A stretch of DNA of 64,000 bases from Klebsiella sp. RHBSTW-00484 (GCF_013705725.1 NZ_CP055481.1:4650001-4714000); one strand, 5' to 3'. Shown: positions 26,366-37,789, counted from the stretch's first letter. Notes: generated by a model from the letters alone, not told the origin. Numbers and translations are program-made.

Positions 26366-28066
26366 ATGAGGCTATTAAACCGTCTAAATCAGTACCAGCG
26401 CCTCTGGCAACCCTCTCAGGGCGAGCCACAGCAGGTCACCGTTGGCGAACTGGCGGGACGCTGTTTTTGTAGCGAGCGCCATATTCGTACGCTGCTACGC
26501 CAGGCACAGGAGGCAGGATGGTTAAGCTGGCAAGCCAGCTCTGGTCGCGGAAAACGCGGGCAACTTCAGTTTTATAAAGCGCCGGAGACGCTACGCAATG
26601 AGATGATGGAGCAGGCGTTAAATAAAGGGCAGCAGCAGAATGCCCTTGAGCTGGCCCAGCTTGCACCGGTGGAACTCAAAGCGCTGCTCTATCCTTTTCT
26701 TGGGGGGCAATGGCAAAACAATACGCCCACGCTACGTATTCCTTACTATCGCCCGCTGGAACCTCTGCGCCCTGGTTTTCTACCCGGACGGGCTGAACAA
26801 CATCTGGCAGGGCAGATTTTTTCTGGCCTGACCCGATTTGATGCACTAAGTACCGGTCCAATGGGAGATTTAGCGCACCATTGGGAAGTCTCGTCTGATG
26901 GCCTACGCTGGAATTTTTATATCCGTTCCACGCTATTCTGGCATAACGGCGATCCTGTTGAGACATCACAACTACGCCAGCAGCTACTCATGCTACTGGA
27001 ACTCCCCGCGCTGCGAACGCTATTCGCCAGCATCAGCGAGATTAGCGTCACTCATGCCCAATGTCTGACAATCACCCTGCATCGGGCGGATTTTTGGCTA
27101 CCGTTTCGCCTGGCGAGCTACTGCAGCGTGTTGGCGCATCCGGACAATCCGACCATTGGTAGCGGGCCCTTCCGCCTGAAGCTATTTAGCCCGGAGCTTA
27201 TACGACTAGAAAATCATCCGCGTTATCACCTTAGCCATCCTTTGATTCAGGCCGTTGAGTTCTGGATCACTCCGCAGTTATTTGAGCGGGATCTGGGCAC
27301 CAGCTGCCGTCATCCGGTGCAGATAACGATTGGCGACCCCGATGAGTTGGCCAATTTACGGCAGGTCAGCAATAGTATTAGCCTTGGTTTTTGCTATCTG
27401 ACTCTGCGCCAGAGTCACCGCTTAAGCAAAGCGCAAGCTCAGCGGCTGGTGTCGTTAATTCATCATTCAACGCTACTGGAAACCCTCCCCCTGGACGAAG
27501 ATCTGATCGCTCCCAGCAATGAGGTGCTGCCCGGCTGGTCTATTCCGCAAGGGCCGGAAAATCTTGATATATCGCTGCCAGAGAAACTCACCCTGCTCTA
27601 TCACCTTCCCGTAGAACTTCATGCCATGGCAGAGCAGCTCAGGCAACGACTGGCGACATTAGGCTGCGAGTTAACAATTATTTTTCACGATGCTAAAAAC
27701 TGGGATGGCTGCCAGCAGCTTGCGAAAGCGGACCTGATGATGGGCGATCGTCTGATAGGCGAAGCGCCTGAGTACACGCTGGAACAGTGGTTACGCTGCG
27801 ACGCACTGTGGCCTAATTTGTTGACCGGGGCACAATATGCCCACTTACAGGCCACTCTCGATGCCGTGCAGGCGCTACCGGACGAACGCAGCCGCAACGA
27901 AGCGTTGCGCAATGTGTTTAACAACCTGATGGATGACGCCACCATGACGCCGCTATTTAATTATAATTATCGTATTAGCGCTCCGCCGGGCGTCAACGGC
28001 CTGCGTCTGAACGCTCGCGGCTGGTTTGATTTTGCCAGCGCCTGGCTCCCGGCATCAACGCCGTGA
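26366..28066 (+). CDS. ybaE: SgrR-family HTH plus solute-binding-domain regulator YbaE
   Basis: A 566-residue protein, exactly the length of E. coli YbaE. It has an N-terminal winged helix (about residues 5-90, CSERHIRTLLRQAQEAGW) joined to a large domain like ABC oligopeptide-binding proteins, the architecture of the SgrR regulator. It is cytoplasmic and has no signal peptide. The ligand and targets are unknown. I chose the ATG at 26366 (MRLLNRLNQYQ) with AGGA upstream; the open frame continues 55 codons further back, but those codons are read through the ERIC element. Confidence 0.9.
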   Translation: MRLLNRLNQYQRLWQPSQGEPQQVTVGELAGRCFCSERHIRTLLRQAQEAGWLSWQASSGRGKRGQLQFYKAPETLRNEMMEQALNKGQQQNALELAQLAPVELKALLYPFLGGQWQNNTPTLRIPYYRPLEPLRPGFLPGRAEQHLAGQIFSGLTRFDALSTGPMGDLAHHWEVSSDGLRWNFYIRSTLFWHNGDPVETSQLRQQLLMLLELPALRTLFASISEISVTHAQCLTITLHRADFWLPFRLASYCSVLAHPDNPTIGSGPFRLKLFSPELIRLENHPRYHLSHPLIQAVEFWITPQLFERDLGTSCRHPVQITIGDPDELANLRQVSNSISLGFCYLTLRQSHRLSKAQAQRLVSLIHHSTLLETLPLDEDLIAPSNEVLPGWSIPQGPENLDISLPEKLTLLYHLPVELHAMAEQLRQRLATLGCELTIIFHDAKNWDGCQQLAKADLMMGDRLIGEAPEYTLEQWLRCDALWPNLLTGAQYAHLQATLDAVQALPDERSRNEALRNVFNNLMDDATMTPLFNYNYRISAPPGVNGLRLNARGWFDFASAWLPASTP

Positions 28067-28132
28067 CAGAGCTGGTCGCCACGCTCATCAGGCGCTACCA
28101 TATCCCCTTTACATTGATAGTCAGGAATTACC

Positions 28133-28828
28133 ATGAAACGCGCCGTAGTTGTCTTCAGTGGAGGACAGGATTCGACGACCTGCCTGGTGCAGGCTCTGCA
28201 ACAGTATGATGAAGTGCATTGCGTCACGTTTGATTATGGCCAACGCCATCGCGCCGAGATTGATGTCGCTCGTGAACTGGCGATGAAACTGGGGGCGGTC
28301 GCTCATAAAGTGCTTGATGTCACCCTGCTTAACGAACTGGCGATCAGTAGTTTAACTCGCGATAGCATCCCGGTGCCGGATTATGAACCGGATGCCAACG
28401 GTATTCCCAATACCTTCGTGCCCGGACGCAACATTCTGTTTTTAACTCTGACGGCGATTTACGCATATCAGGTTAAGGCGGAAGCGATTATTACCGGCGT
28501 TTGCGAGACCGATTTTTCGGGCTACCCGGACTGCCGCGATGAGTTTGTAAAAGCGCTGCACCACGCGGTTAGCCTGGGAATGGCAAAGGAGATCCGCTTT
28601 GAGACGCCGCTGATGTGGCTGAATAAAGCCGAGACCTGGGCCCTGGCCGATTATTGGGGTCAGTTAGATCTGGTGCGCCAGGAAACCCTGACCTGCTATA
28701 ACGGCATTAAAGGCGATGGCTGCGGACAATGCGCCGCCTGCCATCTTCGCGCTAACGGGCTGAATCAATATCAGGCTGATAAGCCGGGTATTATGGCGGT
28801 GATGAAGCGCAAAACCGGGCTGAAGTAA
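28133..28828 (+). CDS. queC: 7-cyano-7-deazaguanine synthase QueC
   Basis: A 231-residue ATP pyrophosphatase that converts 7-carboxy-7-deazaguanine to preQ0 using ammonia and ATP, on the way to queuosine in tRNA. The PP-loop is SGGQDST (residues 9-15). The C-terminal zinc site is formed by cysteines in LTCYNG and GCGQCAACH. The start has AGGA upstream. It is followed by a REP/BIME that carries an IS element, which separates it from fadM. Confidence 0.96.
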   Translation: MKRAVVVFSGGQDSTTCLVQALQQYDEVHCVTFDYGQRHRAEIDVARELAMKLGAVAHKVLDVTLLNELAISSLTRDSIPVPDYEPDANGIPNTFVPGRNILFLTLTAIYAYQVKAEAIITGVCETDFSGYPDCRDEFVKALHHAVSLGMAKEIRFETPLMWLNKAETWALADYWGQLDLVRQETLTCYNGIKGDGCGQCAACHLRANGLNQYQADKPGIMAVMKRKTGLK

Positions 28829-28916
28829 TCAGCTATTTCCCCGGAGGCGGCGCTCGACGCGCCTTGTCCGGGCTACCGGCCTGCTGGCGACTGTGAACCC
28901 GTAGCCCGGTCAGCGC

Positions 28917-30212
28917 AGGGTATGAACCGGAAACATGGGTAACACTTTAGACCGGATACATGGGTAACAGTTATAACTGACATAGAAGAGGAGACTCACT
29001 ATGCCCTGGACTGAGACCCGACCTATGCAACGTCTTGATTTTATCCGTGCCTGCCATGCAGGTACGGGCTCCTTCTCTGCTCTTTGCCGTCTTTTCGGCA
29101 TCAGCCGAAAAACTGGCTATAAATGGCTTGAACGTTTTGACCCTTCTGACCTCTCATCTCTCTCTGACCGCTCACGCGCTCCCCACTCCCACTCCCGGAC
29201 TGTTCCTGATGATATCGTCGGGCATCTGACTGCCCTGCGTCAAAAACACCCTGACTGGGGGCCTAAAAAACTGCGGATGTGGTTGCTCAATCACCATGTC
29301 GATTTTACCGTACCTGCTGCCAGCACTATCGGCGATATCCTCAAGCGTGAAGGCCTGGTCCCGGATAAAAAGAGAAAACGCAGAACACCGGGTAATCGCC
29401 AGCCCCTGACCCTCATCACTGAGAACAATCAGGTCTGGAGCGCTGATTTTAAAGGCAAGTTCAGGTTGCTGAGCAGAGAGTACTGCCATCCCTTCACTCT
29501 GACCGACAATCACAGCCGATATCTGCTGAGCTGCCGTGGAACATTCCGGGAGAGTGAATCCTTTGTCAGAGAGTGCCTGACTGATGCGTTCCTGGAATAT
29601 GGCCTGCCGGAAGTCCTCAGAACTGATAACGGTCAACCCTTTGCGGGAACAGGTATAGCCGGATTAAGCCGTCTTGCCGTCTGGCTAATCAAGCTGGGCA
29701 TCAGACCGGAACGTATCAGAAAGGGTCATCCGGAAGAAAATGGCCGCCATGAGCGAATGCATCGCTCCCTGAAAAGTGCGGTGAAATATGGCAACACCTT
29801 CATGACGATGGCAGAACAACAGCGGTGGTTCAGTGACTACCGGGAAGAGTTTAACCACGAGAGGCCGCATGAAGCCCTGGCAGGCGCAACGCCCGGAACG
29901 GTGTGGCAACCGTCGGGCCGACAATGGGATGGCAGTGTTCCGGAATATGTGTATCCGGCAGGAGGCACGGTCTACAGGGTGAAATCGAGGGGAACACTTT
30001 ATATGGGTAAAAAGGGGGCGGTGTTCCTGAGTGAAGCGCTGACTGACGAGTACATTATGCTGAAAGAACAAGATGATGGCCTGGAAGCCATCATCTTTAA
30101 TGGAATAACGCTTGCGTACTATGACCAAAAAAACCAGAGTGTGCTCCGGATAGACTAAAAAGTGTTACCTATGTTCCCGGTCTGATCTGTCACCTATGTA
30201 TCCGGTCATACA
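28917..30212 (+). mobile_element. IS481-family insertion sequence
   Basis: About 1.3 kb with one intact transposase gene. Each end carries the motif CCGGAWACATRGGTAACA twice: left at about 28927 and 28952, right (inverted) at about 30162 and 30189. The outer inverted repeats are therefore TATGA(A)CCGGAAACATGGGT and its partner. CAGCGC flanks both sides (28911-28916 and 30213-30218) and may be the target duplication, although the REP itself contains this word twice, so the exact ends are uncertain by a few bases. Confidence 0.85.
29001..30158 (+). CDS. IS481-family transposase
   Basis: A 385-residue DDE transposase. The N-terminal part is a helix-turn-helix (LCRLFGISRKTGYKWLERF, about 28-46) followed by a second one. 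The catalytic core has D in VWSADFKGKF, D in LRTDNGQPF and E in HPEENGRHERMHRSL, with the integrase fold between. A short C-terminal domain follows. GAGGAG precedes the ATG. The frame is complete, so the element is probably still active. Confidence 0.94.
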   Translation: MPWTETRPMQRLDFIRACHAGTGSFSALCRLFGISRKTGYKWLERFDPSDLSSLSDRSRAPHSHSRTVPDDIVGHLTALRQKHPDWGPKKLRMWLLNHHVDFTVPAASTIGDILKREGLVPDKKRKRRTPGNRQPLTLITENNQVWSADFKGKFRLLSREYCHPFTLTDNHSRYLLSCRGTFRESESFVRECLTDAFLEYGLPEVLRTDNGQPFAGTGIAGLSRLAVWLIKLGIRPERIRKGHPEENGRHERMHRSLKSAVKYGNTFMTMAEQQRWFSDYREEFNHERPHEALAGATPGTVWQPSGRQWDGSVPEYVYPAGGTVYRVKSRGTLYMGKKGAVFLSEALTDEYIMLKEQDDGLEAIIFNGITLAYYDQKNQSVLRID

Positions 30213-30243
30213 CAGCGCCACCGGGAAGAAAGCGGAAGCTATG

Positions 30244-30645
30244 TTAGCGTAAATTCATTTGATCGAGCTTTTCACGCAGTTCACCTTCAAGCGGCAGCGC
30301 TTTCTGCGTTTTTAAATCAATGCAAACAAAGGTGATGAGCGCGTCAGCGACCACTTCTCCGTTAGGGTTCAGAGTCACGACCTGGCTTAATGTCCCGCTT
30401 TTCCCATTCAACTGCTCCAGCTTGCTGGTGACAGTAAGAACATCACCCAATACCGCCGGTCGGCGATAGTTGATATTGATGTTCACCACCACGAAGGCGA
30501 TGTTGTGCGCGGTCATCCAGTGAAAGGCAGCGCTATTTTCCAGCCCATCCCAGCGCGCCTCTTCGAGAAACTCCAGATAGCGTGCATTATTCACATGCTG
30601 GTAAACATCCAGATGATAGCCACGAACTTTGATTTGTGTCTGCAT
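30244..30645 (-). CDS. fadM: Long-chain acyl-CoA thioesterase FadM
   Basis: A 133-residue hot-dog fold thioesterase, almost the same as E. coli FadM (YbaW). The family's active-site aspartate is in YHLDVYQHVNNARYLEF, the usual 4-hydroxybenzoyl-CoA-thioesterase-like block near the N-terminus. It removes unusual acyl-CoAs, such as dienoyl-CoA, during oleate breakdown. It converges with queC; the IS now lies 32 bases past its stop. Confidence 0.94.
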   Translation of the reverse strand: MQTQIKVRGYHLDVYQHVNNARYLEFLEEARWDGLENSAAFHWMTAHNIAFVVVNININYRRPAVLGDVLTVTSKLEQLNGKSGTLSQVVTLNPNGEVVADALITFVCIDLKTQKALPLEGELREKLDQMNLR

Positions 30646-30754
30646 AGCGCAAATGCCTTACTTGAATTGTTATTTTGAGGTCAGAGGTCACACCACTTGC
30701 GTGACCTCTTCAGTCTGGCAAATATTTACGACTGTGCAAACTTCAACTGGAAAT

Positions 30755-31246
<492 letters not shown>

Positions 31247-31274
31247 TTACTTGCTTTTGCGAAGCTACGCGAAA

Positions 31275-33149
31275 TTATTGCTGCTGATCGATGATGTCAC
31301 CGAGCTTAATTTTCGCTGCTTTACGCAGGTTACTCATCAGCGCTTCGAAAGCGATTTGAGCGTTATTCTGGGTGATCCCCTGAACCATCGCTTTTTTCTG
31401 CTCTTCCGGCATCGTGCCTGCTTTCACTTCGTCCAGCGCCAGCAGTACGACGTTGCCTTGCATATCAGAACTCACCCCGTAGCTCGGTTTGCCCGACTGC
31501 GGCAACGGCAGTGCAAATACTGCCTGGCTCAGCGCTTCCTGACCGGTGCGGGACAGCGTCTGCGGAGCGCCGAAGCTCAGGCCAGCGGCTTTCATCGCCT
31601 CATCGCCTTTGCCCTCTTTCAGCGCCGCCAGAAGCTTGTCGGCGTCCAGTTTAGCCTGCTGTTCCGCCTTGCTGTGCTTAACGATATCGCTGACCTGCGC
31701 TTTCACATCCGCCAGCGGTTTCACCGCTTCTGGTTTATGCTCGCTAATGCGCAGAACAAATGCACGATCGCCATCAACGGTGATGATGTCGGAGTTACTA
31801 CCAGGAGTACCGCTTTCACCAACCAAACCACCGTTGAAGATAGCGTCAGAAACCGGTTTGAAGTTCAGCTCTTGCGGAAGGTTGTCACGACCAAACCAGC
31901 CTGTTTCAACGACTTTCAGTCCGGCAACCTGTGCGGCACCAGCCAAAGACTCGTTATCGTTGCTCGCCGCATCGCTCACTTTCTGCTGTAGCGCGTAGTA
32001 AGCGTCCAGTGCTTTTTCCTGTTTCACCTTCGCCGCGATATCAGCGCGCACGTCAGCCAGCGGTTTAACCTGTGCTGCCTGAACGTCATCAAGGCGCGCC
32101 ACCAGGAAACCCACGGAAGATTTAATTACGCCAGACAGCTGACCTTTGTCTTTCAGGCCCGCATCTTTCAGCTCAGGCACGGTCGCTGCATCTTCCAGCC
32201 ACCCCATATCGCCGCCGTTACGAGCAGAGATGATATCGGTGGACTTTTCTTTCGCCAGGGTGGCGAAATCAGCCCCCTTCTTCAGCTCATCAAGCACCGC
32301 CTGAGCATCCGCTTCAGTCTTGGTCTGAATGATGCTGTAGCGGTTACGCTGCGGCTGAGTGAACTGATCCTGATGCTGGTCGTACCATGACTGAATTTCT
32401 TCGTCAGAGACGTTTTCCTGCATGCTCGCGGCATCCATCTGGATGTAGCTTACGCGGAACTGTTCCGGCGACATAAAACGCGCCTGATTCTGCTGATAGT
32501 AAGCGTTGATTTCGTCGTCGGTTACGGACTGCTTCGCCGCCAGCGCGTTCACGTCGATGGTTGCTTCACGCACCACGCGCTGTTGGGAAACCAGTGCCGC
32601 CAGCTGATCGGACTCGCCCGGCAGCATAAAGTCGGTACCCGCTACAGCGGTAATCAGCTGCTGCGTGGTCAACTGGTTACGCAGCGCTTGCGCATACTGG
32701 TCCGTCGTCATACCCATCTGATTAACGATACGGCTGAAGCGCTCGTTATCAAATTTGCCATCAGCCTGGAAAGCCTGGGTCTGAAAGATAGCCTGCTTAA
32801 CCTGGTCGTCACTGACATTGAGACCGAGTTCACGGGCATACTGATCGAGCAGCGCCTCGTCAATCAGACGGTTCAGCACCTGCTGACGCATGGTCTTCAT
32901 GTAATTTTCATTGGCTGCCAGTTCAGAGAACTGATCGCCAAGCTGCTGCTGCATGCGATTACGCTCGCTGGCAACAGCATTTTCAAATTGGGCACGACCA
33001 ATTTCCTGGTCATTGATTTTCGCGGCATAGTTGTTACCACCGCCAATCAGGTAACCACTCACCCCGGTCAAAATGAACGAGACAATAATGATACCGAAAA
33101 TAATCTTGAGCACGACGCTATTGGCGGCCGTGCGTAGGTTGTCCATCAT
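31275..33149 (-). CDS. ppiD: Periplasmic folding chaperone PpiD
   Basis: A 624-residue protein anchored in the inner membrane by one N-terminal helix (about residues 12-35, ending in VSGYLIGGGNNYAAK). It has a SurA-like chaperone region and a parvulin domain (about 225-355) with little isomerase activity in E. coli. It helps proteins leaving the Sec translocon, together with YfgM. I chose the first of two adjacent ATGs at 33149 by homology (MMDNLRTAAN); the upstream extension of the frame is not conserved. It follows hupB. Confidence 0.96.
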   Translation of the reverse strand: MMDNLRTAANSVVLKIIFGIIIVSFILTGVSGYLIGGGNNYAAKINDQEIGRAQFENAVASERNRMQQQLGDQFSELAANENYMKTMRQQVLNRLIDEALLDQYARELGLNVSDDQVKQAIFQTQAFQADGKFDNERFSRIVNQMGMTTDQYAQALRNQLTTQQLITAVAGTDFMLPGESDQLAALVSQQRVVREATIDVNALAAKQSVTDDEINAYYQQNQARFMSPEQFRVSYIQMDAASMQENVSDEEIQSWYDQHQDQFTQPQRNRYSIIQTKTEADAQAVLDELKKGADFATLAKEKSTDIISARNGGDMGWLEDAATVPELKDAGLKDKGQLSGVIKSSVGFLVARLDDVQAAQVKPLADVRADIAAKVKQEKALDAYYALQQKVSDAASNDNESLAGAAQVAGLKVVETGWFGRDNLPQELNFKPVSDAIFNGGLVGESGTPGSNSDIITVDGDRAFVLRISEHKPEAVKPLADVKAQVSDIVKHSKAEQQAKLDADKLLAALKEGKGDEAMKAAGLSFGAPQTLSRTGQEALSQAVFALPLPQSGKPSYGVSSDMQGNVVLLALDEVKAGTMPEEQKKAMVQGITQNNAQIAFEALMSNLRKAAKIKLGDIIDQQQ

Positions 33150-33298
33150 GGTGTAACAACGCTCCGCTGTAGATGACTTTTGCTCGCGCAGCATAACATG
33201 TGATGACTGCTGCGCGTGAGGACGTATTTTGACAACAAAACAGGGTGATTGTCAGCCCACAAGTGCGTATAAACTCACATTAAGTCGCATTCTGGCAA

Positions 33299-33328
33299 AT
33301 AAAAAAGGCACATCTCGCGATGCGCCCT
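33299..33328 (-). terminator. Terminator of hupB
   Basis: GGCGCATC GCGA GATGTGCC on the minus strand (one G-T pair) followed by TTTTTTATT. Confidence 0.85.
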
Positions 33329-33362
33329 TGTACTTCGTCACAGACCCCAATGGGGAAGTCGA

Positions 33363-33635
33363 TCAGTTTACCGCGTCTTTCAGTGCTTTACCTGCACGGA
33401 AACCCGGTACTTTAGCAGCGGCGATGGTGATTTCTTTACCTGTTTGCGGGTTGCGGCCAGTACGGGCAGCGCGCTCTTTAACAGCAAAAGTACCAAACCC
33501 TACCAGCGCAACGTCATCCCCAGCCTGCAGAGATTCAGTAACAGAAGCGATTAAAGCATCTAACGCACGTCCAGCTGCGGCTTTAGAAATGTCCGCACCG
33601 GCAGCAATTTTGTCAATCAGTTGAGATTTATTCAC
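33363..33635 (-). CDS. hupB: DNA-binding protein HU-beta
   Basis: The 90-residue nucleoid protein HU-beta, nearly identical to E. coli, with the DNA-binding arm [18 protein letters not shown]. It forms dimers with itself or HU-alpha and bends and compacts DNA. The start codon is GTG at 33635, as in E. coli, with AGGAAG upstream. It lies between lon and ppiD. Confidence 0.98.
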   Translation of the reverse strand: MNKSQLIDKIAAGADISKAAAGRALDALIASVTESLQAGDDVALVGFGTFAVKERAARTGRNPQTGKEITIAAAKVPGFRAGKALKDAVN

Positions 33636-33843
33636 TGTTCTCTTCCTCTCTTTATAATTTATATCGCACCAGAATCCTTCGTGGTGCGACCGCGCAGCAG
33701 TTATATCAGGACTGTCATGCCCTTACAACAGCGTTGTAAATGACCCCCCTGCCAGCGATCTAAGTTAGCGATACAAAAAAAGGCTGGCAAGTGCGAATTT
33801 ACTTACCAGCCCTATTTTTCTTAGCGCTATTTGCGCAAAGTCA

Positions 33844-36198
33844 CTATTTTGCCGTGACGACTTCCATGCCGAACGGTTCGTTCTGCAGCGCAAGTGCCAG
33901 AACTTCCTCGATTCGTTTCACCGGATGGATATCTAAATCGGCAATAACGTTATCTGGAATTTCTTCAAGGTCACGTTTATTTTCATCAGGAATCAGAACA
34001 GTCTTAATACCGCCGCGATGTGCAGCCAGCAGTTTTTCCTTCAAACCACCAATTGGCAGCACCAGACCGCGCAGGGTAATTTCCCCGGTCATTGCCACAT
34101 CGGCACGCACCGGATTCCCCGTCAGACAGGAAACCAGCGCGGTACACATCGCAATACCGGCGCTTGGACCATCTTTCGGCGTTGCCCCTTCCGGTACGTG
34201 AACGTGGATATCGCGTTTTTCGTAAAAATCTGAGTTAATTCCCAGCTTATCCGCACGCGAACGCACCACGGTCAACGCTGCCTGGATGGATTCCTGCATG
34301 ACTTCACCGAGCGATCCGGTATAGGTCAATTTGCCTTTACCTGGGACGCAGGCGGTTTCAATAGTCAGCAGATCGCCACCCACTTCCGTCCACGCCAGGC
34401 CGGTCACCTGACCGACACGGTTTTCGTTATCTGCACGGCCATAGTCATAGCGCTGTACGCCAAGGAAATCATGCAGGTTGTCGCCGTTAATCTCGATGTG
34501 TTTCAACGTCTTATCCAGCAACAGCTGTTTAACCGCCTTACGGCACAGTTTAGAGATTTCACGTTCCAGACCACGCACGCCCGCTTCACGGGTGTAATAA
34601 CGAATGATGCCAACAATAGCGCTATCATCAACCGTCAGTTCGCCTTTCTCCAGCGCGTTACGCTCGATCTGTTTCGACAACAGGTGACGTTTAGCGATGT
34701 TCAGCTTTTCATCTTCGGTATAGCCGGATAGACGAATGACTTCCATACGGTCCAATAGCGGTGCCGGAATGTTCATGGAGTTAGAGGTCGCAACAAACAT
34801 CACGTCGCTGAGATCGTAATCCACTTCCAGATAGTGGTCGTTAAAGGCCACGTTCTGTTCCGGATCCAGGACTTCCAGCAATGCCGAGGCCGGATCGCCG
34901 CGCATGTCCGAGGACATTTTGTCGATCTCATCGAGCAGGAATAGTGGGTTTTTAACGCCCACCTTGGCCATCTTCTGGATAAGCTTGCCCGGCATAGAGC
35001 CAATGTAGGTACGACGGTGACCGCGGATTTCCGCTTCATCACGCACGCCGCCCAGCGCCATACGCACGTACTTACGTCCGGTTGCTTTGGCGATGGATTG
35101 GCCCAGAGAGGTTTTACCCACCCCCGGCGGCCCAACCAGGCACAGGATCGGCCCTTTGAGTTTGTTTACGCGGCTTTGCACTGCGAGGTACTCAAGAATA
35201 CGATCCTTCACGCGCTCCAGACCGTAGTGGTCGGTGTCGAGGATCTCCTGCGCCTGACGCAGATCTTTTTTGACCTTGCTGCGGGCGTTCCACGGCACCT
35301 GCACCATCCAGTCGATGTAGCCACGAACGACGGTCGCTTCCGCCGACATCGGGGACATCATCTTCAGTTTTTGCAGTTCCGCTTCGGTTTTTTCTTTTGC
35401 CTCTTTCGGCATTTTCGCCACATCGATCTTACGCTTCAGCGCTTCGTTTTCGTCCGGGGCGTCGTCCATCTCGCCGAGCTCTTTTTGAATGGCTTTCATT
35501 TGCTCATTCAGGTAGTACTCGCGCTGAGATTTCTCCATCTGCTTTTTCACGCGGTTGCGAATACGCTTTTCAACCTGCAGCAGATCGATTTCTGACTCCA
35601 TCATCGCCATCAGATATTCCAGACGTTCGTTAACGTCGGACATCTCCAGCACGGACTGTTTGTCCGCCAGCTTCAGTGGCATATGCGCAGCGATGGTATC
35701 CGCCAGGCGTGCCGGATCGTCGATGCTATTGAGCGACGTCAGCACTTCTGGTGGGATTTTTTTGTTCAGCTTGATGTAGCCTTCGAACTGGCTGATAGCG
35801 GTGCGAACCAGTACTTCCTGCTCGCGCTCGTCAATCGCCGGCGATTCAAGATATTCCGCTTTCGCCGAAAAATGCTCGCCGTTATCAGACAGTGCAGAAA
35901 TACGCGCGCGCTGCAAACCTTCGACCAGTACTTTTACCGTACCGTCCGGAAGCTTCAGCATTTGCAAAATAGACGCCACGGTCCCGACGGTGAAAAGATC
36001 GTTTACACCCGGCTCATCCGTCGACGCTTCTTTCTGCGCAACCAACATGATTTTTTTATCATGGTCCATGGCCGCTTCGAGACAACGGATAGATTTTTCC
36101 CGCCCTACAAACAGGGGTATGACCATGTGCGGATAAACCACCACATCGCGCAACGGCAATACGGGGATTTCAATGCGTTCAGAACGCTCAGGATTCAT
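33844..36198 (-). CDS. lon: ATP-dependent protease Lon
   Basis: A 784-residue AAA+ protease, the E. coli length. Domain order: N-terminal LON substrate domain (about 10-200), coiled coil, AAA+ module with Walker [10 protein letters not shown] (about 356) and Walker B FLLDEIDK, then the protease domain with catalytic Ser in KDGPSAG (near 679) and the Lys about 43 residues later. It degrades misfolded proteins and regulators such as SulA and RcsA. I chose the ATG at 36198 by homology; the frame continues 36 codons upstream without conservation. A sigma-32 promoter lies upstream. Confidence 0.98.
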   Translation of the reverse strand: MNPERSERIEIPVLPLRDVVVYPHMVIPLFVGREKSIRCLEAAMDHDKKIMLVAQKEASTDEPGVNDLFTVGTVASILQMLKLPDGTVKVLVEGLQRARISALSDNGEHFSAKAEYLESPAIDEREQEVLVRTAISQFEGYIKLNKKIPPEVLTSLNSIDDPARLADTIAAHMPLKLADKQSVLEMSDVNERLEYLMAMMESEIDLLQVEKRIRNRVKKQMEKSQREYYLNEQMKAIQKELGEMDDAPDENEALKRKIDVAKMPKEAKEKTEAELQKLKMMSPMSAEATVVRGYIDWMVQVPWNARSKVKKDLRQAQEILDTDHYGLERVKDRILEYLAVQSRVNKLKGPILCLVGPPGVGKTSLGQSIAKATGRKYVRMALGGVRDEAEIRGHRRTYIGSMPGKLIQKMAKVGVKNPLFLLDEIDKMSSDMRGDPASALLEVLDPEQNVAFNDHYLEVDYDLSDVMFVATSNSMNIPAPLLDRMEVIRLSGYTEDEKLNIAKRHLLSKQIERNALEKGELTVDDSAIVGIIRYYTREAGVRGLEREISKLCRKAVKQLLLDKTLKHIEINGDNLHDFLGVQRYDYGRADNENRVGQVTGLAWTEVGGDLLTIETACVPGKGKLTYTGSLGEVMQESIQAALTVVRSRADKLGINSDFYEKRDIHVHVPEGATPKDGPSAGIAMCTALVSCLTGNPVRADVAMTGEITLRGLVLPIGGLKEKLLAAHRGGIKTVLIPDENKRDLEEIPDNVIADLDIHPVKRIEEVLALALQNEPFGMEVVTAK

Positions 36199-36279
36199 AG
36201 AGCTCTCTCTTAGTTTAAAGTCCGCCAGGTAGCCGACGACGCAATTCAACGACGCGTCGCCGTTAATATGTAAACCAGT

Positions 36280-36307
36280 ATATGGGGATGTATTCCATAC
36301 ATTCAAC
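36280..36307 (-). promoter_or_regulatory. Sigma-32 heat-shock promoter of lon
   Basis: Read on the minus strand: GTTGAA, a 14-base spacer, then CCCCATAT. This matches the heat-shock consensus (CTTGAA and CCCCATNT) and the known E. coli lon promoter. It is about 85 bp before the start codon. Confidence 0.88.
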
Positions 36308-36327
36308 GGCGGGAATGCAGGAAAAAT

Positions 36328-36355
36328 AAAAGGGGAGATAAAATCCCCCCTTTTT
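36328..36355. terminator. Terminator of clpX
   Basis: AAAAGGGGAG ATAAAAT CCCCCCTTTTT: a hairpin with T tracts on both strands, between clpX and the lon promoter. Confidence 0.85.
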
Positions 36356-36382
36356 GGTTAACTGCTTGAGCAAGTTGGCTAA

Positions 36383-37657
36383 TTATTCACCAGATGCTTG
36401 TTGCGCTTCCGGTTTGCCGTAAATCAGCAACGGTTTGCTTTGCCCTTCGATAACTGATGCGTCGATAACCACTTTTTCGACATCTTCCATCGACGGAAGA
36501 TCGTACATGGTATCAAGCAGCGCGGCTTCAACGATAGAACGCAGGCCACGAGCACCAGTCTTACGCGCCATCGCTTTCTTAGCGATAGCATCCAGCGCTT
36601 CTTCGCGGAACTCCAGTTCAGCCCCTTCCAGGTTGAACAACGCCTGGTACTGCTTGGTCAGGGCGTTTTTCGGCTCTTTCAGGATCTGAATCAGCGCTTC
36701 TTCGCTCAGCTCTGTCAGCGTTGCCACTACCGGCAGACGACCGATGAATTCCGGAATCAGACCAAATTTGATCAGATCTTCCGGCTCAACCTGAGACAGC
36801 AGCTCGCCTTCGCTGGCTTTGTCGGATTTAGCCTTAACCGTCGCGCCGAAACCAATACCTGAACCGGTTTCTACGCGGTGGGAAATGACTTTATCCAGCC
36901 CAGCAAATGCGCCACCGCAGATAAACAGAATCTTGGAGGTATCAACCTGCAAGAACTCCTGCTGCGGATGCTTACGCCCGCCCTGCGGCGGTACGGCAGC
37001 AACGGTGCCTTCGATAAGCTTCAGCAGCGCCTGCTGCACGCCTTCGCCAGAAACATCGCGGGTAATCGACGGGTTATCCGATTTACGGGAAATCTTGTCG
37101 ATTTCATCGATATAGACAATACCGCGCTGCGCTTTCTGCACGTCGTAATCGCACTTCTGCAACAGCTTCTGGATGATGTTCTCAACGTCTTCACCCACAT
37201 AACCGGCTTCGGTCAGGGTGGTCGCATCAGCCATGGTGAACGGAACATCCAACAGGCGCGCCAGCGTTTCCGCCAGCAGCGTTTTACCGGAACCCGTCGG
37301 TCCGATCAGCAGAATGTTACTTTTACCCAATTCGACGCCGTTGCTGGTGTCGCCATTACGCAGACGTTTGTAGTGGTTGTATACCGCCACTGCCAACACT
37401 TTTTTCGCCGGTTCCTGGCCGATAACATAATCGTCAAGATGGTGGCGAATTTCGTGCGGAGTCGGCAGTGCACTGCGCTCGCGATGCGGCGCGACTTCTT
37501 TGATTTCTTCGCGAATGATGTCGTTACATAAATCAACGCATTCGTCGCAGATATACACGGATGGCCCGGCGATTAGCTTACGCACTTCATGCTGGCTTTT
37601 GCCGCAAAAAGAGCAGTACAACAGTTTGCCCGAACCATCTTTGCGTTTATCTGTCAT
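36383..37657 (-). CDS. clpX: ClpXP ATPase subunit ClpX
   Basis: The 424-residue AAA+ unfoldase of ClpXP. The N-terminal zinc domain has cysteine pairs at 15/18 and near 37/40. Walker A is GPTGSGKT (about 120), Walker B YIDEIDK, with the pore loop GYVGEDVE and the ClpP-binding IGF loop (GSGIGFGA). It unfolds tagged proteins, including ssrA-tagged ones and RpoS, and feeds them to ClpP. I chose the ATG at 37657 (MTDKRKDG) with GAGG upstream; the 16-codon extension is not conserved. It is in an operon with clpP. Confidence 0.98.
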   Translation of the reverse strand: MTDKRKDGSGKLLYCSFCGKSQHEVRKLIAGPSVYICDECVDLCNDIIREEIKEVAPHRERSALPTPHEIRHHLDDYVIGQEPAKKVLAVAVYNHYKRLRNGDTSNGVELGKSNILLIGPTGSGKTLLAETLARLLDVPFTMADATTLTEAGYVGEDVENIIQKLLQKCDYDVQKAQRGIVYIDEIDKISRKSDNPSITRDVSGEGVQQALLKLIEGTVAAVPPQGGRKHPQQEFLQVDTSKILFICGGAFAGLDKVISHRVETGSGIGFGATVKAKSDKASEGELLSQVEPEDLIKFGLIPEFIGRLPVVATLTELSEEALIQILKEPKNALTKQYQALFNLEGAELEFREEALDAIAKKAMARKTGARGLRSIVEAALLDTMYDLPSMEDVEKVVIDASVIEGQSKPLLIYGKPEAQQASGE

Positions 37658-37789
37658 GAGTCCAAACCTCTTATTAAGTTCTTTGTGCCGCACACGACGA
37701 CGCAAGTGCCATTCTCAGGCGCAAGCCGCTCGCAAGCGTTGTGCCGCCCTCTTTCAAACAAGTATAGCGGCACCCTTGCGCCAGGGGCA

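Larger units (their letters stand above)
28840..30227. repeat. REP/BIME palindromes, interrupted by the IS
   Basis: Two inverted REP units lie between queC and fadM. The first is at 28842-28877 (GGCGGCGCTCGACGCGCC...GTCCGGGCTAC). The second starts GTAGCCCGGTCAGCGC at 28901, is cut by the IS481 element, and resumes at 30213 as CAGCGCCACCGGG. Confidence 0.7.
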
